Positions 26,081 through 35,750 of a DNA stretch of 64,000 nucleotides are shown one piece after another; the first letter of the stretch is position 1, and each line of letters begins with the position of its first letter. This DNA is from Psychroflexus lacisalsi. Lineage in GTDB: Bacteria; Bacteroidota; Bacteroidia; Flavobacteriales; Flavobacteriaceae. The notes under the pieces were generated by a model, which saw only the letters and a list, made by a program, of their open reading frames with translations, made no database searches and was not told the origin of the DNA. Made by a program: the position numbers and the translations under genes. The stretch lies in the NCBI RefSeq assembly GCF_020164495.1, contig NZ_JAIQYZ010000002.1, forward strand, positions 186,001 to 250,000, read 5' to 3'.

Positions 26081-26410
26081 ACAGAATAGTATAATGTGGA
26101 AATAATTAAAAAAAACTGATTTTATTGAAGTAGAACCTGAAACATCCTGAGTGGTCTTCAAATCAAGAATAAGGCTTAGGGAATGTTTTAAAACTTACTA
26201 AAGTAGTTGTTTGCTGAAGGCAAATCAAGCGTCTTAAACACCTTGATTAGGTTGAATAAAGAAATATTGTATACCATTACTAAGTTTAAAATTTGCTTTT
26301 TATAAAATCTTTAATTTTTAAAAACAAATCATCTACACACAGTGAATAAACTTTTCAGTAACTCCCGCAGATTTGATTTTACTTTTTGAACAAAACAATT
26401 CAGCAACGAA
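26081..26410. other. Intergenic stretch with no recognised feature
   Basis: About 330 AT-rich bases between the peroxiredoxin promoter and the end of the beta-propeller gene. No open frame with coding character, repeat or clear terminator was found. Confidence 0.5.
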
Positions 26411-27280
26411 TTACTTTTCATAAGAAACAAAAGCAAAACGTTTACCATCTGGCGACCAGGAGGGTACGTTTAGGCTTCCTTGTCCGCCGGTAAATTCGCA
26501 TAAAGTAGTGATCGCTTGTGTTTTCAAATCGAAAAGTCTTAAGGCTACTCTTTTCAGTGGTGGGTGGGCATCGCCCTGATCTTTGAGATAAGATAAAAAC
26601 ACAAAACAAGAACCGTCTGGAGACGGGTGCGGAAACCAGTTAGAGTATGCATCTTGAGTAAGTTGTGTTTTTTCGCTACCGTCAACCTTCATCCTCCAGA
26701 TCTCCATACTCCCCGATTGTATGGAGTTGTAGTAAATATAATGGCCGTCGTGTGAATAATCTGGACCATCGTCAAGCCATTCTCCATCTGTAAGTCGGCT
26801 CTCTTCACAACCAGAAATATCAATGCTATAAATATCAAACCCCTCATCACGTTTGGCTGTATAGACCAGAGTTTTCCCGTCTGGGGACCAGCCGTGCCAA
26901 AAGGAAGACTCCTTGGGCGTGATCAATTCTGGAGTGCCACCAGAGGCTGGGAGTCTATAAATTTTGGAAGTGAGCCAGTGTTCTTTATCCTTTGGTGGGA
27001 CTGCATCAGCAGAGCTGATTACTATCTGTTTGCCGTCTGGTGAAATACCATGGTCATTATTCAGGTTTTTGACAAAACTTGTATCTAAATCTGTTTTTGC
27101 TTTAGTTTTCAAATTCAATTTAAAAAGTTTCCCATCACTATTCAGAAGAAGATACTCATCATCTCGACTCCAGTTGGGCGCCTCAAAATGACCGGTTTCA
27201 GTATAGATTACTTCCCTTTGGTGAGTGTCGAGATTATAAGTTTCTAATATGGATTTCATTTTAAAATAATTTAAAGGCAT
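26411..27280 (-). CDS. TolB-like WD40/PD40 beta-propeller protein
   Basis: 289 residues with repeated PD40 blades: 'APNWSRDDEYLLLNSDGKLFKLNL', 'HGISPDGKQIVISS', 'WHGWSPDGKTLVYTAKR', 'GPDYSHDGHYIYYNS', 'FPHPSPDGSCFVFLSY', 'VPSWSPDGKRFAFVSY'. This is about six blades of the TolB C-terminal type. There is no signal peptide and no TolB N-terminal domain, so it is not the Tol-Pal component; it is probably a cytosolic binding scaffold of unknown ligand. Met at residue 8 (27259) is an alternative start; neither has a convincing ribosome binding site. Confidence 0.8.
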   Translation of the reverse strand: MPLNYFKMKSILETYNLDTHQREVIYTETGHFEAPNWSRDDEYLLLNSDGKLFKLNLKTKAKTDLDTSFVKNLNNDHGISPDGKQIVISSADAVPPKDKEHWLTSKIYRLPASGGTPELITPKESSFWHGWSPDGKTLVYTAKRDEGFDIYSIDISGCEESRLTDGEWLDDGPDYSHDGHYIYYNSIQSGSMEIWRMKVDGSEKTQLTQDAYSNWFPHPSPDGSCFVFLSYLKDQGDAHPPLKRVALRLFDLKTQAITTLCEFTGGQGSLNVPSWSPDGKRFAFVSYEK

Positions 27281-27322
27281 GTCTATATGCGAAGACTTAG
27301 AATTAGAAAGCCTTACTTCATA

Positions 27323-27496
27323 TTAATCCTCATCTGACTTTTTCAATTGATTATACCCAGTGACTCCTGTAGCAATAGATAGAAATAACATAATGGGGAC
27401 GGCGACTTTCCAAAGGGGACAAGAAAAATAGGCGCCGACCATTAGACCTAAAAATAATCCGCTTGCCCAAAATAAAACCATATGTTGCTTGATCAT
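27323..27496 (-). CDS. Small membrane protein (57 residues)
   Basis: An intact frame from ATG to TAA. Two membrane segments: 'MVLFWASGLFLGLMVGAYF' (6-24) and 'VAVPIMLFLSIATGVTGY' (31-48), then a charged tail KKSDED. There is no named family. Gene-like features are the hydrophobic pair with a basic N-terminus and acidic tail. It lies between the beta-propeller gene and a divergent plus-strand gene. Confidence 0.6.
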   Translation of the reverse strand: MIKQHMVLFWASGLFLGLMVGAYFSCPLWKVAVPIMLFLSIATGVTGYNQLKKSDED

Positions 27497-27691
27497 AAGT
27501 TTTTTTTTAAAGATATAATTTTTAAAAATTTTAAAATGGTTTTTATAAAATTTGAAAGCTTTACAGGCTTTCCTTTAAGAAGGAATGCAGTCCATCAAAA
27601 CCTTAATTATAGGTATTCACTTAAGGAGTATTGATTTCTGCAAATGGTTTCTTTTGCTTAACTTTTACATCGAGTTCAAGTCCTCATTTAA

Positions 27692-29611
27692 ATGGAAAAT
27701 GTAATTGTAGAACGCGTTGCCGATTTTCTGAAGCTATATCCGCCCTTTCAGGATTTGAGTTCAGAAGATTTATACCTTTTGGCTACAAAAGTAAGAGTTC
27801 ATTACATACCTAAAAGGAATTACGTGTTTAAGCAAGGAGATCCTGCACACAAGGAATTTTATGTGGTGCAGCAAGGAGCAGTTGGATTACGGTCAAAAGA
27901 GATGAGCTCATCCAACTGGATAGATATATGTGACGAAGGTGATATCCTGGGCTTACGACCATTGTTTGCAGATCAGACCTACGCTATGGAGGCCATGGCA
28001 AAAGAGGAATGCGTGTTGTATGCCATTCCTTTTGAAGCTTTTAAAGAGTTATTACTGAATAACAAAATGGTGATGGATTTTCTTCTGGAAAGCTTTGCTT
28101 CCAATACCAGGAACCCAAAAGCTTCAGAATCTAAAGGCAAACTACTCTCCAGCAATTACAATTCAAGCGAAGAGGCAAATTCAGAATTGGATTTTTTTCA
28201 ACAGGCATTTTACACCAAAAATCCTATATGCCTCACTCCTACTAAAACCGTCCAGGAAGCCGCTTATATCATGAATAAGCACAAAATTAGCTCGCTCATT
28301 ATTGAAGAGAATAAGCTCCCGATTGGTATCGTGACCGATAAGGATATTCGTCGTTGGGTCGCCAATGGTAGCATGAATAGTGAAGACAAATTAAGTACGA
28401 TCATGTCCTCTCCTGTAAAATGCGTTCCTCCGCATGTCCATTTAGCCGATGTGCAGGGCTTGCTCTTACAGCATAAAATCGGCCATTTGTGTGTCACCAA
28501 AGACGGGTCTCAAGACTCTGAAATTGTGGGAATTTTATCTGAACATGACATTGTTACGGCGCAAGCCAATAATCCTATTGCACTTCTGAAGCAAATTGAA
28601 CGGGTGAATCAAAAAGAGGATTTGACCAGAATTCGTAAATCTCTGAGTAGTCTTTTAAAGGCCTACCTCAACACGGGCTTACCGATGCCTTACGTTATGA
28701 AAGTAAGCCGATTGATCACGCAAGCTTTGATGCATCGGGTTATTGAATTAAGCCTAGAAAAAATAGGTGTTTCTCCAGTCAAATTTTCCTGGCTGGGAAT
28801 TGGGAGCCAAGGCCGCGGCGAACAATTATTACTGACAGATCAGGATCATGCGCTGGTTTTTGAAGACGTTCCCGATGAAAAATTTGAAAGTACCCAGGCT
28901 TACTTTTTGAAATTGGCTGAAGAAATTAGCCGTATTTTCAATGAACTAGGCTATGAGTTTTGCCCGGCAGACATGATGGCCAGCAATCCAGAATATTGTT
29001 TGAGTCTGAGTCAATGGAAACAAAAGTTTTCAAATTGGATAGAAGAACCTTCATCTGAAAGCATCATGATGTGTAATATCTTTTTTGATTACGCCAAAGT
29101 GTATGGTGAAGATGAACTTTCGAAACAACTGAGTGAACATATTTTCAGAAAATTGAAGGGCAATCAACGTTTTTTCGCTTATTTAGGTGAAGATGCGGTG
29201 AAAAATCCACCGCCTCTAGGGTTCTTCAGACAATTTATAATTGAAGACGATGGCAGGCATAAAGATGAATTTGATGTCAAAGCCAGAGCCATACAGCCCT
29301 TGGTGGAGGCAGCAAGGGTTTTAATTTTATCTGAAGGTATAGAAGGTAAAAACAATACGATTGAACGTTTTGAAAAATTGATAGAGCTCGAACCTCAAAA
29401 TGAAGACATCTACGCAGGATGTATCAAAAGCTTTCATGTCTTATCCAGGTTTAGAGCTGTCGAAGGCTTTAAACAAAATTCCTCAGGCAGGTATTTGGAA
29501 CTGTCCACATTGAGCAAGAGTGACAAAATGAAGCTGAAGCGTTCTTTTAAACCCATAAAAGACATTCAACGCTTATTAAAAAACCGATTTCAACTCACTT
29601 ATTTTCTCTAA
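27692..29611 (+). CDS. CNMP-binding/CBS/DUF294 nucleotidyltransferase-like signalling protein
   Basis: 639 residues with four parts in order: a cyclic-nucleotide-binding-like domain (~15-135, 'FKQGDPAHKEFYVVQQGAVGL'), two CBS domains (~175-300, 'ISSLIIEENKLPIGIVTDKDIRRW' and 'IGHLCVTKDG'), a DUF294 nucleotidyltransferase-like domain (~320-460, 'GIGSQGRGEQLLLTDQDHALV', with the Gly-Ser and Asp-x-Asp metal motif) and a helical substrate-binding domain to the end. The resemblance to GlnD-type enzymes suggests nucleotidyl transfer or sensing of adenine nucleotides; the target is unknown. Its stop overlaps the next start (TAATG), so it is co-translated with the exonuclease. This pair often accompanies acetate metabolism genes in other bacteria. 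Confidence 0.88.
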   Translation: MENVIVERVADFLKLYPPFQDLSSEDLYLLATKVRVHYIPKRNYVFKQGDPAHKEFYVVQQGAVGLRSKEMSSSNWIDICDEGDILGLRPLFADQTYAMEAMAKEECVLYAIPFEAFKELLLNNKMVMDFLLESFASNTRNPKASESKGKLLSSNYNSSEEANSELDFFQQAFYTKNPICLTPTKTVQEAAYIMNKHKISSLIIEENKLPIGIVTDKDIRRWVANGSMNSEDKLSTIMSSPVKCVPPHVHLADVQGLLLQHKIGHLCVTKDGSQDSEIVGILSEHDIVTAQANNPIALLKQIERVNQKEDLTRIRKSLSSLLKAYLNTGLPMPYVMKVSRLITQALMHRVIELSLEKIGVSPVKFSWLGIGSQGRGEQLLLTDQDHALVFEDVPDEKFESTQAYFLKLAEEISRIFNELGYEFCPADMMASNPEYCLSLSQWKQKFSNWIEEPSSESIMMCNIFFDYAKVYGEDELSKQLSEHIFRKLKGNQRFFAYLGEDAVKNPPPLGFFRQFIIEDDGRHKDEFDVKARAIQPLVEAARVLILSEGIEGKNNTIERFEKLIELEPQNEDIYAGCIKSFHVLSRFRAVEGFKQNSSGRYLELSTLSKSDKMKLKRSFKPIKDIQRLLKNRFQLTYFL

Positions 29612-30210
29612 TGGGCTGGTTTAAAGACTTATTTAAAAAGAAAGAAGATTATCCTGAGTTTTGGCAAGCTTATGCAGCAGAATTTAAACAATCTGATCTT
29701 AGCCGAGTGATTGTTTTAGATTGCGAAACAACAGGGCTCAACCCAGTGGAAGATAAAATTCTATCAATTGGAGCAGTCGCTTTACATGATAACGTGATAC
29801 ATGTAGAAAATCATTTTTCTGTGTTTCTCCATCAAAAACTAAATAAACCTGAAAGTATTGCAGTCCATGGCATCGTAAAAAATAAGATGCAGCCCTTAAC
29901 TTCTGAAAGCGATGCCATCAAGCAATTACTGAAATTCCTGGGCAATTCTAAAATCCTGGGGCATCACATTCAGTTTGACATTCAAATGATTAATACGGCC
30001 CTTGCAACTATGGGATTGCCTAAATTGAAAAACCAGGTAGCAGATACTAATGATTTATATTCAAAATTTAAAGGAGTTGATCAATCGATGCACAAAAGTT
30101 TAGATGAATTGTGCGATGAATTCAAGATCCCCAAGAAGGACAGGCATACTGCTCTAGGCGATGCATTTTTGACTGCGCAGGTCTATCAACGTTTAGTGAT
30201 TTCAGTTTAA
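29611..30210 (+). CDS. DnaQ-like 3'-5' exonuclease (DEDDh)
   Basis: 199 residues. ExoI 'VLDCETTGLNP' (Asp and Glu at ~36-38), ExoII 'GHHIQFDIQMI' with Asp, ExoIII 'KDRHTALGDAFLTAQ' with His and Asp: all four acidic/His residues are in place. The N-terminal ~30 residues (MGWFKDLFKKKEDYPEF) form a basic amphipathic helix. It overlaps the DUF294 gene by one base (TAATG). The length and solitary domain argue for a stand-alone RNA or DNA trimming exonuclease rather than the polymerase III proofreading subunit, but the target is not determined. Confidence 0.88.
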   Translation: MGWFKDLFKKKEDYPEFWQAYAAEFKQSDLSRVIVLDCETTGLNPVEDKILSIGAVALHDNVIHVENHFSVFLHQKLNKPESIAVHGIVKNKMQPLTSESDAIKQLLKFLGNSKILGHHIQFDIQMINTALATMGLPKLKNQVADTNDLYSKFKGVDQSMHKSLDELCDEFKIPKKDRHTALGDAFLTAQVYQRLVISV

Positions 30211-30260
30211 CTTTCAAATTTAGTCTCACTTTGTAATAAAGGATTAAAATTCAAAAAAGA

Positions 30261-30810
30261 TCATTTCTTATTACTAAGTGCCTTAAGATCGGATAGGATG
30301 TCCTGATGAATTTTTAAATCCTTGTCATCAAAAAGCACAAATCGTATGGTCTTGACCGCATTCAATTCGGGAATCACATCCGAAATCGTTTCAGAGGTAA
30401 TTTTGGTGGCCTCTTTTGTAGGAAACCCAAAAGCAGCAGTCGATATCGCTGGAAAGGCGACGTAATTAATTTTTTTATCCTCTGCAATTTGCAAAGCCTT
30501 ACGATAACAATTTGCTAAAAGCTGGTCTTCAGGTTGGTCTCTGCCGTAAACCAGGCCTAAACAATGAATGTCACAGTCGTTCGGCAATTGATGTCCTCCT
30601 GTAATTACTGCCTCACCGGGTTGTATTGGGACCAATGGTCTACATTCCTTCTCGAGACATGGACCCACCAGCTTTATATAGAGCACCTGCCACTCCACTG
30701 CTAATTATCAATTCTGCATTTGCTGCTTTAACAATAGCGAACACATCAGCTTGGGAGGCAACGTCTCCTTTTACACACTCTATTGTCATTCTTAAAATTG
30801 CTTTTTCCAT
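30261..30810 (-). pseudogene. Macro-domain (ADP-ribose/O-acetyl-ADP-ribose hydrolase-type) gene with a frameshift
   Basis: Reading from ATG at 30810 gives 'IECVKGDVASQADVFAIVKA', 'ANAELIISSGVAGALYKAGG' and then runs into TAG. The continuation 'PCLEKECRPLVPIQPGEAVI' is in the next frame and runs to the stop at 30261. Removing one C from the CCC at 30664-30666 restores a continuous 182-residue macro domain of normal length (ADP-ribose loops NAANAEL-like and 'PAISTAAFGFP'). An AGGTGAG sits before the ATG. It is either a real recent inactivation or a base-call error; the protein is otherwise undamaged. If expressed in two pieces, neither contains the full binding site. Confidence 0.85.
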
Positions 30811-30842
30811 ACTCACCTATTCTATTTTGAAGTTTTCTTCAA

Positions 30843-31910
30843 CTAATTTTCTTCTGAAGGCTTATCGTTTTCATAACCTATCAAAATCCCTAGGGGTTCT
30901 AATCCTGGAGTATGATCAAAAATTATTTTCATAATAGCAAACAGAGGAACAAATAACACCAAACCTGCAAATCCCCAAATCGCACCGCCCAGTACAATTG
31001 CTATAATCACAAACAGAGGACTTTGTTTGATCTCAGAACCTATAATAATCGGCTCAAGTACATAACTTTCTATCAGTTGTATCACCAGCACTATGGCTGC
31101 AAATGAAATAATCTCTGCAGAACTATCACTAAATACAACCATAAATAGTACCGGGAGTAATCCACTCACAAAAGGTCCGATGTAAGGAACAATTGTAATA
31201 AGAACGCCAAAAATGATGAGTAGTGCTGAATATTCCAAGTCATAAGCGAGGAATGTAATGGTATACATTATCGCCAAAGCTATCATCACCTGCACTCTAC
31301 CCCATAAATACCTATTGGCTACAGTTTTTGATTCATTGATAATTTTTTCTGCGTTACTGTTATTATGACTAGAAGCATACTTCATGAAAAAATTGAAAAA
31401 TTGATCTCGATACAAAAGGAATAAAAACACATATATCAACATGACGAGAAAATCCATCAGGATATCAACAAAATTATTGAACAAATTGGATAAATGTTTT
31501 TGTAACTCCTGGATCATCCCAAAAATTCGATCCTTAAAAACCTCTTCCTGCTGCTCCAGAGTAATGCCTGTTAACTGTACAACCTGCTCACGTAAATTAT
31601 CAATAAAGCCTAATATATCTTCTTTTCTCTCTAGAAGATCACTCACGAAAATGCTGAATTGTCTAATCAATAAAAAGAAGAGTCCTCCAACTACCAAGAA
31701 TAAAATAAACGTGCTGACAAAAGATGAAAGCATTCTCCCAAATTTAAATTTATTCTCAAAAACAGAGCTTATGGGGAGAACTAAAGTGGTGAAGAATATT
31801 CCAAATGTAAGTGGAATTAAAAATGAAGAGCCATAGTATAACCCTACGATTAAAAGAAAACAAAAGAATAAAACACTATTAATTTTTTGAAGTTTACTGC
31901 TTGAGGCCAT
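30843..31910 (-). CDS. AI-2E-family transporter (PerM/TqsA-like)
   Basis: 355 residues with about 8 membrane segments: two N-terminal (~10-45), one near 65-85, a helical soluble stretch (~90-145), then a run of hydrophobic segments to ~325, including 'LIIFGVLITIVPYIGPFVSGLLPVL' and 'GGAIWGFAGLVLFVPLFAI', which are diagnostic of the family. Members export small molecules or act as sodium/proton antiporters; a role in autoinducer export cannot be assumed. It lies 32 bases upstream of the macro-domain start on the same strand and could be co-transcribed with it. Confidence 0.9.
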   Translation of the reverse strand: MASSSKLQKINSVLFFCFLLIVGLYYGSSFLIPLTFGIFFTTLVLPISSVFENKFKFGRMLSSFVSTFILFLVVGGLFFLLIRQFSIFVSDLLERKEDILGFIDNLREQVVQLTGITLEQQEEVFKDRIFGMIQELQKHLSNLFNNFVDILMDFLVMLIYVFLFLLYRDQFFNFFMKYASSHNNSNAEKIINESKTVANRYLWGRVQVMIALAIMYTITFLAYDLEYSALLIIFGVLITIVPYIGPFVSGLLPVLFMVVFSDSSAEIISFAAIVLVIQLIESYVLEPIIIGSEIKQSPLFVIIAIVLGGAIWGFAGLVLFVPLFAIMKIIFDHTPGLEPLGILIGYENDKPSEEN

Positions 31911-32010
31911 TATCCAATTTTTGAATACATAAAACTAAAAAATGGCAGGCAACCCATGTTTTTAATCACATTATGACTACCTGTCATTTAAAATTTGATT
32001 TTAAAATGAA

Positions 32011-33174
32011 TTAGTATCTATACACCGCATTTACAGTTTTATGATGCTCATCTGGCATATCCTCTTTTTCCATAATAAAAATGGTGCCTCCTTTTTCAAA
32101 AACTTTTATCGCGATAAGGTTAAGCAATGAGATGTTATTGTCTGTCAGGTCTTCTTGAATACTTGCTTCTTGGCTAGTATTGTCATAATGACCAAAGATT
32201 TCAGCTCCATTTTGCACAAATAAACTGTCAATTCTTCCTTCTATAGCAGACCTTATAATTGCATTTGTATCTGCGGAAGCCTTGCCAGTTCCAATATATT
32301 CTGAATATAGATTCAATTTATCCTCACGAGCTTTTTCAAAATGAGGCTGAAGTAGACTCCAGGCTTCTTCATGAAGTTGATCGATGTCTTTGTCCTCTGG
32401 ATTTCCTGACACATGCTCATCGTGAAGGTTTTGGTATGTATTTACATCCTTGTAGATAGGAAATTGGAAATCCTGACAAGCCATTACAAATGGCGGCTTT
32501 TGGTCGTCATGAAGCATGGTCATAATACCGTCGTTCACCGCTCTAAAGTAACGTTTCATTTCATTTAATTCCTCAGCTTTTCCCTCTCCGGCTCCATGGT
32601 ACATTCCAGATTTGCTGTCACCTTGTTGCCCAGACCGAAACTGAAGATTTTTCTGTTCAAAATCATACCCAACAACATCTTCTAATCTTGATGGGACATC
32701 TTCGGGAGTAATGACTTCTGTCATGGAGTAACGAGTTCCTTCATAGAATTTTACCATGTCATTTTTAAGCGATAAAAGGTAAAACAGGCCATCACCATTA
32801 AAAAGTGGCATCAGTGATTTGAGGTAAAACTCATCGGATACATAATTAAACTCTTTGAAATAAACAGGAACCGTGTAGGTTTTGAAGGTGTTTTCTGAAA
32901 GAAAAATAGCCAGTCCATCTGACTGATGTCTCCAAAATTCACTATCATTTACAAGGTCATATACAGGCTTAACTAATCCTTCAATTTCTTTATCACTTAA
33001 ACCTCGCTTTTCTAACTTTGCTTTTGCATTTTTAAGCTGAGTTTTGAGTCTGATTTTATCTTGTCCATCCAAAGTTTCTGCACCAGCGCGATGAGTTGGT
33101 ATATAAATAGAAACATAATTTGGACTTTGTTCGTTTGCTAATTTTAGAACTTCTTGTTTTGTTATCATTGCCAT
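32011..33174 (-). CDS. baeRF-like protein (bacterial archaeo-eukaryotic release-factor family)
   Basis: 387 residues, soluble. 'SPNYVSIYIPTHRAGAETLDGQDKIRLKTQLKNA' at ~17-50 and the C-terminal 'GGTIFIMEKEDMPDEHHKTVNAVYRY' match the shape of bacterial eRF1/pelota-like (baeRF) proteins, as does the middle domain (~125-240) with 'FYLLSLKNDMVKFYEG'. There is no GGQ motif. The family is thought to act on ribosomes, possibly in dormancy or rescue. The assignment rests on motif memory, not alignment, so moderate confidence. Confidence 0.65.
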   Translation of the reverse strand: MAMITKQEVLKLANEQSPNYVSIYIPTHRAGAETLDGQDKIRLKTQLKNAKAKLEKRGLSDKEIEGLVKPVYDLVNDSEFWRHQSDGLAIFLSENTFKTYTVPVYFKEFNYVSDEFYLKSLMPLFNGDGLFYLLSLKNDMVKFYEGTRYSMTEVITPEDVPSRLEDVVGYDFEQKNLQFRSGQQGDSKSGMYHGAGEGKAEELNEMKRYFRAVNDGIMTMLHDDQKPPFVMACQDFQFPIYKDVNTYQNLHDEHVSGNPEDKDIDQLHEEAWSLLQPHFEKAREDKLNLYSEYIGTGKASADTNAIIRSAIEGRIDSLFVQNGAEIFGHYDNTSQEASIQEDLTDNNISLLNLIAIKVFEKGGTIFIMEKEDMPDEHHKTVNAVYRY

Positions 33175-33531
33175 ATTAGTAGGTTTTATAGTAATTAATA
33201 AAAATTGATCTTGTGATTATCGACAATTTCAAACTATGAAATACATAGTCCTTCCAATTATATTTAAGAATAATTTAAAGATAATTGAATGAATTAAGAT
33301 TCTAAAATTTATGCTTATTAAATTTTTAGAGAATTCAACACAAAGTTTTACAAGTTTTTTTTGGTTTTGATTGGGGATGGGTTTGGATAGATCACTCGGA
33401 GCTAGTCTTTTGGTAATCTGATTGGGAACATGAAGGATTCTAAATAAGGGAAGCTTAGGATTATGTAAACTTCTTCAAAAATCAAAGTGTTTAAGGAAAT
33501 AATTATTTTAACTAAAACACTACAATACAAA
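33175..33531. other. Intergenic stretch, promoter region of the baeRF-like gene
   Basis: About 360 AT-rich bases. No open frame with coding character or repeat was found. It must contain the promoter of the minus-strand baeRF-like gene, but no box matching TAnnTTTG with good spacing stands out. Confidence 0.4.
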
Positions 33532-33584
33532 AAAAACTACATTCATGATGTAAAGGTTGATTTTACATCATCAATGTAGTTTTT
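33532..33584 (-). terminator. Long terminator hairpin after beta carbonic anhydrase
   Basis: Arms at 33532-33554 and 33562-33584 pair over 23 bases with one mismatch, with a 7-base loop and A/T tracts at both ends, so it could stop transcription from either side. It lies just after the stop of the minus-strand gene at 33608. Confidence 0.85.
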
Positions 33585-33607
33585 GTAATAATTTCAATTA
33601 TATCTTA

Positions 33608-34204
33608 CTAGCTTGGTCTTCCTACTTCAGTAGCCTGAGAAATCTCATTTAGCTTTCCTGTGTGACAGTCATAAATATAACCATAAATAGCAATATCATT
33701 GGGAACCATTGAATTTTCCCTTATACGTTTGACGTCCTCAATAACACTTTTTTCGTTGTCGCTTATGGTTAACCAATTTATAAATCGTCCTTCATTGGTT
33801 CCGTCTTCAGCACCCGTATCATGCCAGCCGTTCTCATCAACTGTTGCTGGTTTTAGACTTTGAGAGAGTAAATCACCCATAATCTCGTTCGTAAACGTTA
33901 ACATACCACAATCCGTGTGATGAATAACAAACCACTCACGAGTCCCCAGTAACTTATAGGATATAACCAATGAGCGAATTGCATCATCTGTTGCTCTTCC
34001 TCCTGCATTGCGAATTACGTGTGCATCACCTTCAGCGAGTCCAGCATATTTTGCAGGATCAAGACGTGCATCCATACATGTAAGAATAGAAAACTTTCTT
34101 CCTGGAGGCATAGGAATATTTGCTTTATCTCCAAAATTATTTGCATATTCCATATTAGCCTTGACGACTTCATTCACTACTTTACTCTTTGTTTCATTAC
34201 TCAT
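33608..34204 (-). CDS. Beta-class carbonic anhydrase
   Basis: 198 residues, cytosolic. Zinc ligands and catalytic pair are visible: '[11 protein letters not shown]' (Cys ~43, Asp-Arg dyad) and '[11 protein letters not shown]' (His, Cys ~100). The shortened sequence between these motifs and '[21 protein letters not shown]' fit the type seen in small Rv1284-like enzymes. It converts CO2 to bicarbonate in the cytoplasm, complementing the exported alpha-class enzyme at 23256. Single gene with a long terminator. Confidence 0.92.
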   Translation of the reverse strand: MSNETKSKVVNEVVKANMEYANNFGDKANIPMPPGRKFSILTCMDARLDPAKYAGLAEGDAHVIRNAGGRATDDAIRSLVISYKLLGTREWFVIHHTDCGMLTFTNEIMGDLLSQSLKPATVDENGWHDTGAEDGTNEGRFINWLTISDNEKSVIEDVKRIRENSMVPNDIAIYGYIYDCHTGKLNEISQATEVGRPS

Positions 34205-34353
34205 ATCTAATATTTTTTATTTGGGGTCTAATTTATGGAACAAATCATTTCATCGACTTTAGAGCGTTAAGAAATAAGTTATTGTTCCCATTTGTTTATC
34301 TGAAAACTCTCAAGGTGATTTTAAAGTTTCAGTTGTCTATTTCAAGCTTTAGT

Positions 34354-34677
34354 TCAGTTGATTTTTTTGTAGCGTGCAAGTACTCGATAAATTCCATTTT
34401 TATATTGTGCCAGACACACTTCCTCATTATCAATAACTTCCTTATCGGTCACACAGTGTATTCTGCCATTTTTTCTGGTAAAGTTCCAATGGTCTGATAC
34501 TCTATAACTCCCCTCGGGTTTAAAACTCCAATCGATTTGATCACTGGAATAAAACGATTCGCTGTAGGGTGATTTGGTAATCACATACCAACTTTTCATC
34601 CTTTTCTTAATTTCTTCTGGAATGTTATAGTTGTCTAAATCAATAATATTTAGATAAATTTCTCTTTTAAAAGGCAT
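34354..34677 (-). CDS. Hypothetical protein, 107 residues
   Basis: Not recognised. Soluble, no signal peptide, rich in aromatic residues (SWYVITKSPYSESFYSS, 'WSFKPEGSYRVSDHWNFTRK') in beta-strand-like pattern, with two Cys far apart. It lies in a group of three small unknown minus-strand genes (34354-35640) separated by 40-320 bases, of lower GC than the neighbouring housekeeping genes. Confidence 0.6.
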   Translation of the reverse strand: MPFKREIYLNIIDLDNYNIPEEIKKRMKSWYVITKSPYSESFYSSDQIDWSFKPEGSYRVSDHWNFTRKNGRIHCVTDKEVIDNEEVCLAQYKNGIYRVLARYKKIN

Positions 34678-34720
34678 TAAGATTCAATGAATAATGAAAT
34701 CGAATTATTGAAATTATTGG

Positions 34721-35044
34721 TTATATGTTCTTTACTGATTTTTCTGCATGCTCCTTTGATAAGAAGCTTTTTATGTAGAGGTTATAAAAATTATCTTTTG
34801 AAAACGTTGCTGGTATTTTCTTTTCATCTACGTGACCAATGATTTCGTTAAAGTCATTTGTGAGTAGTAGCAATTGATTTCCAGTTCTTAGATGATCGGC
34901 TTCATATTCAAAAGTCCACCACAGCCCCTTATCCTTATTTAAAGATTCTTTGTACGTGATTAGGTAATTTAGTAAATCATCATGGCTATAATGAAAATCA
35001 TTAAAAGATCGATTTTCATCTTGAATCTTTAGTTTTACCAGCAT
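34721..35044 (-). CDS. Hypothetical protein, 107 residues
   Basis: Not recognised. Soluble, no signal. An N-terminal beta/alpha region 'MLVKLKIQDENRSFNDFHYSH', then 'GLWWTFEYEADHLRTGNQLLLLTNDFNEIIGHVDEKKIP' suggests a small alpha/beta fold. It ends 43 bases before the 34354-34677 gene, so the two could share a transcript. No functional inference. Confidence 0.6.
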   Translation of the reverse strand: MLVKLKIQDENRSFNDFHYSHDDLLNYLITYKESLNKDKGLWWTFEYEADHLRTGNQLLLLTNDFNEIIGHVDEKKIPATFSKDNFYNLYIKSFLSKEHAEKSVKNI

Positions 35045-35364
35045 AGTTTGAAAATTTATTTTCTGTTACAGTATAATATTGAAAATAATTGCGGTAAAGA
35101 CTTATTAGGGTTTAAAAATTAAAGTACTTTTTTATAAGTTTCAACGGATAACCGATTTAGTAGCTGATATTGAATTTTTTAAAATTAATATCCGTTTGGG
35201 TTTAGAAAATCACATTTTAGTTAATAGTCAATTCGCTCTGATACTTTTAATTGTTTTTAGCTTTATTTTTGATCACAACTATGCCTATAAATTGGACTAA
35301 ACGCATTAAGCCTATTTGTTTTATTTAAAAACGAAATTGATTACAATTCCGTAAATTTTAAAAG
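35045..35364. other. Intergenic stretch with no recognised feature
   Basis: About 320 AT-rich bases between two small unknown genes. No frame with coding character, repeat or hairpin of note was seen. Confidence 0.4.
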
Positions 35365-35640
35365 TTATTTCTTACCTCTGTAGGCTAAAGAAATCCTATT
35401 GTGCTCTATAAGCAACTGTTCGTCTCCCTTATAGCTTTTTAATAAATGAATGACGTGGTCGAATTGTTCTTCACTTATGTTTTTATAGGCTGGGGCCGGT
35501 ACGACATCTTTCCATTTAGCTTGCATAGTGTTGTCCAAAGCAATACGCCAATAACAATGATTATCAAAATTCAAATGTCTGTGAATTTTTGGTAACTCAT
35601 TTCCTAGACTAAAATATAATTTTCTCTTTCCTGTATCCAT
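35365..35640 (-). CDS. Hypothetical protein, 91 residues
   Basis: Not recognised. Basic, soluble; 'LPKIHRHLNFDNHCYWRIALDNTMQAKWKDVVPAPAY' followed by a helix 'ISEEQFDHVIHLLKSY' and a basic end. The balanced composition and His/Trp/Cys-containing central block look like real protein. Stand-alone, between two long non-coding stretches. Confidence 0.6.
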   Translation of the reverse strand: MDTGKRKLYFSLGNELPKIHRHLNFDNHCYWRIALDNTMQAKWKDVVPAPAYKNISEEQFDHVIHLLKSYKGDEQLLIEHNRISLAYRGKK

Positions 35641-35750
35641 AGCTAATTCTTATTCTAAAAGAAGCAAAATAATTTAATGCACGGATTTAGATCATTAAAC
35701 AATTGAAATTAATTTCCTCAATTTTTGATAAGACATAGACTTTCGAAAAT

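Noticed and set aside
27692-29611. Transcription factor of the Crp type, because of the cyclic-nucleotide-binding domain
   Set aside because: There is no helix-turn-helix; the domain is followed by CBS and DUF294 nucleotidyltransferase-like domains, so it is not the regulator of the GTAAC palindromes.
31930-31998. Hairpin AAATGGCAGG/CCTGTCATTT between the baeRF-like and AI-2E transporter genes as a terminator
   Set aside because: The stem is only 10 bp with a G-U pair and a loop of about 30 bases, and no T run follows on the minus strand.
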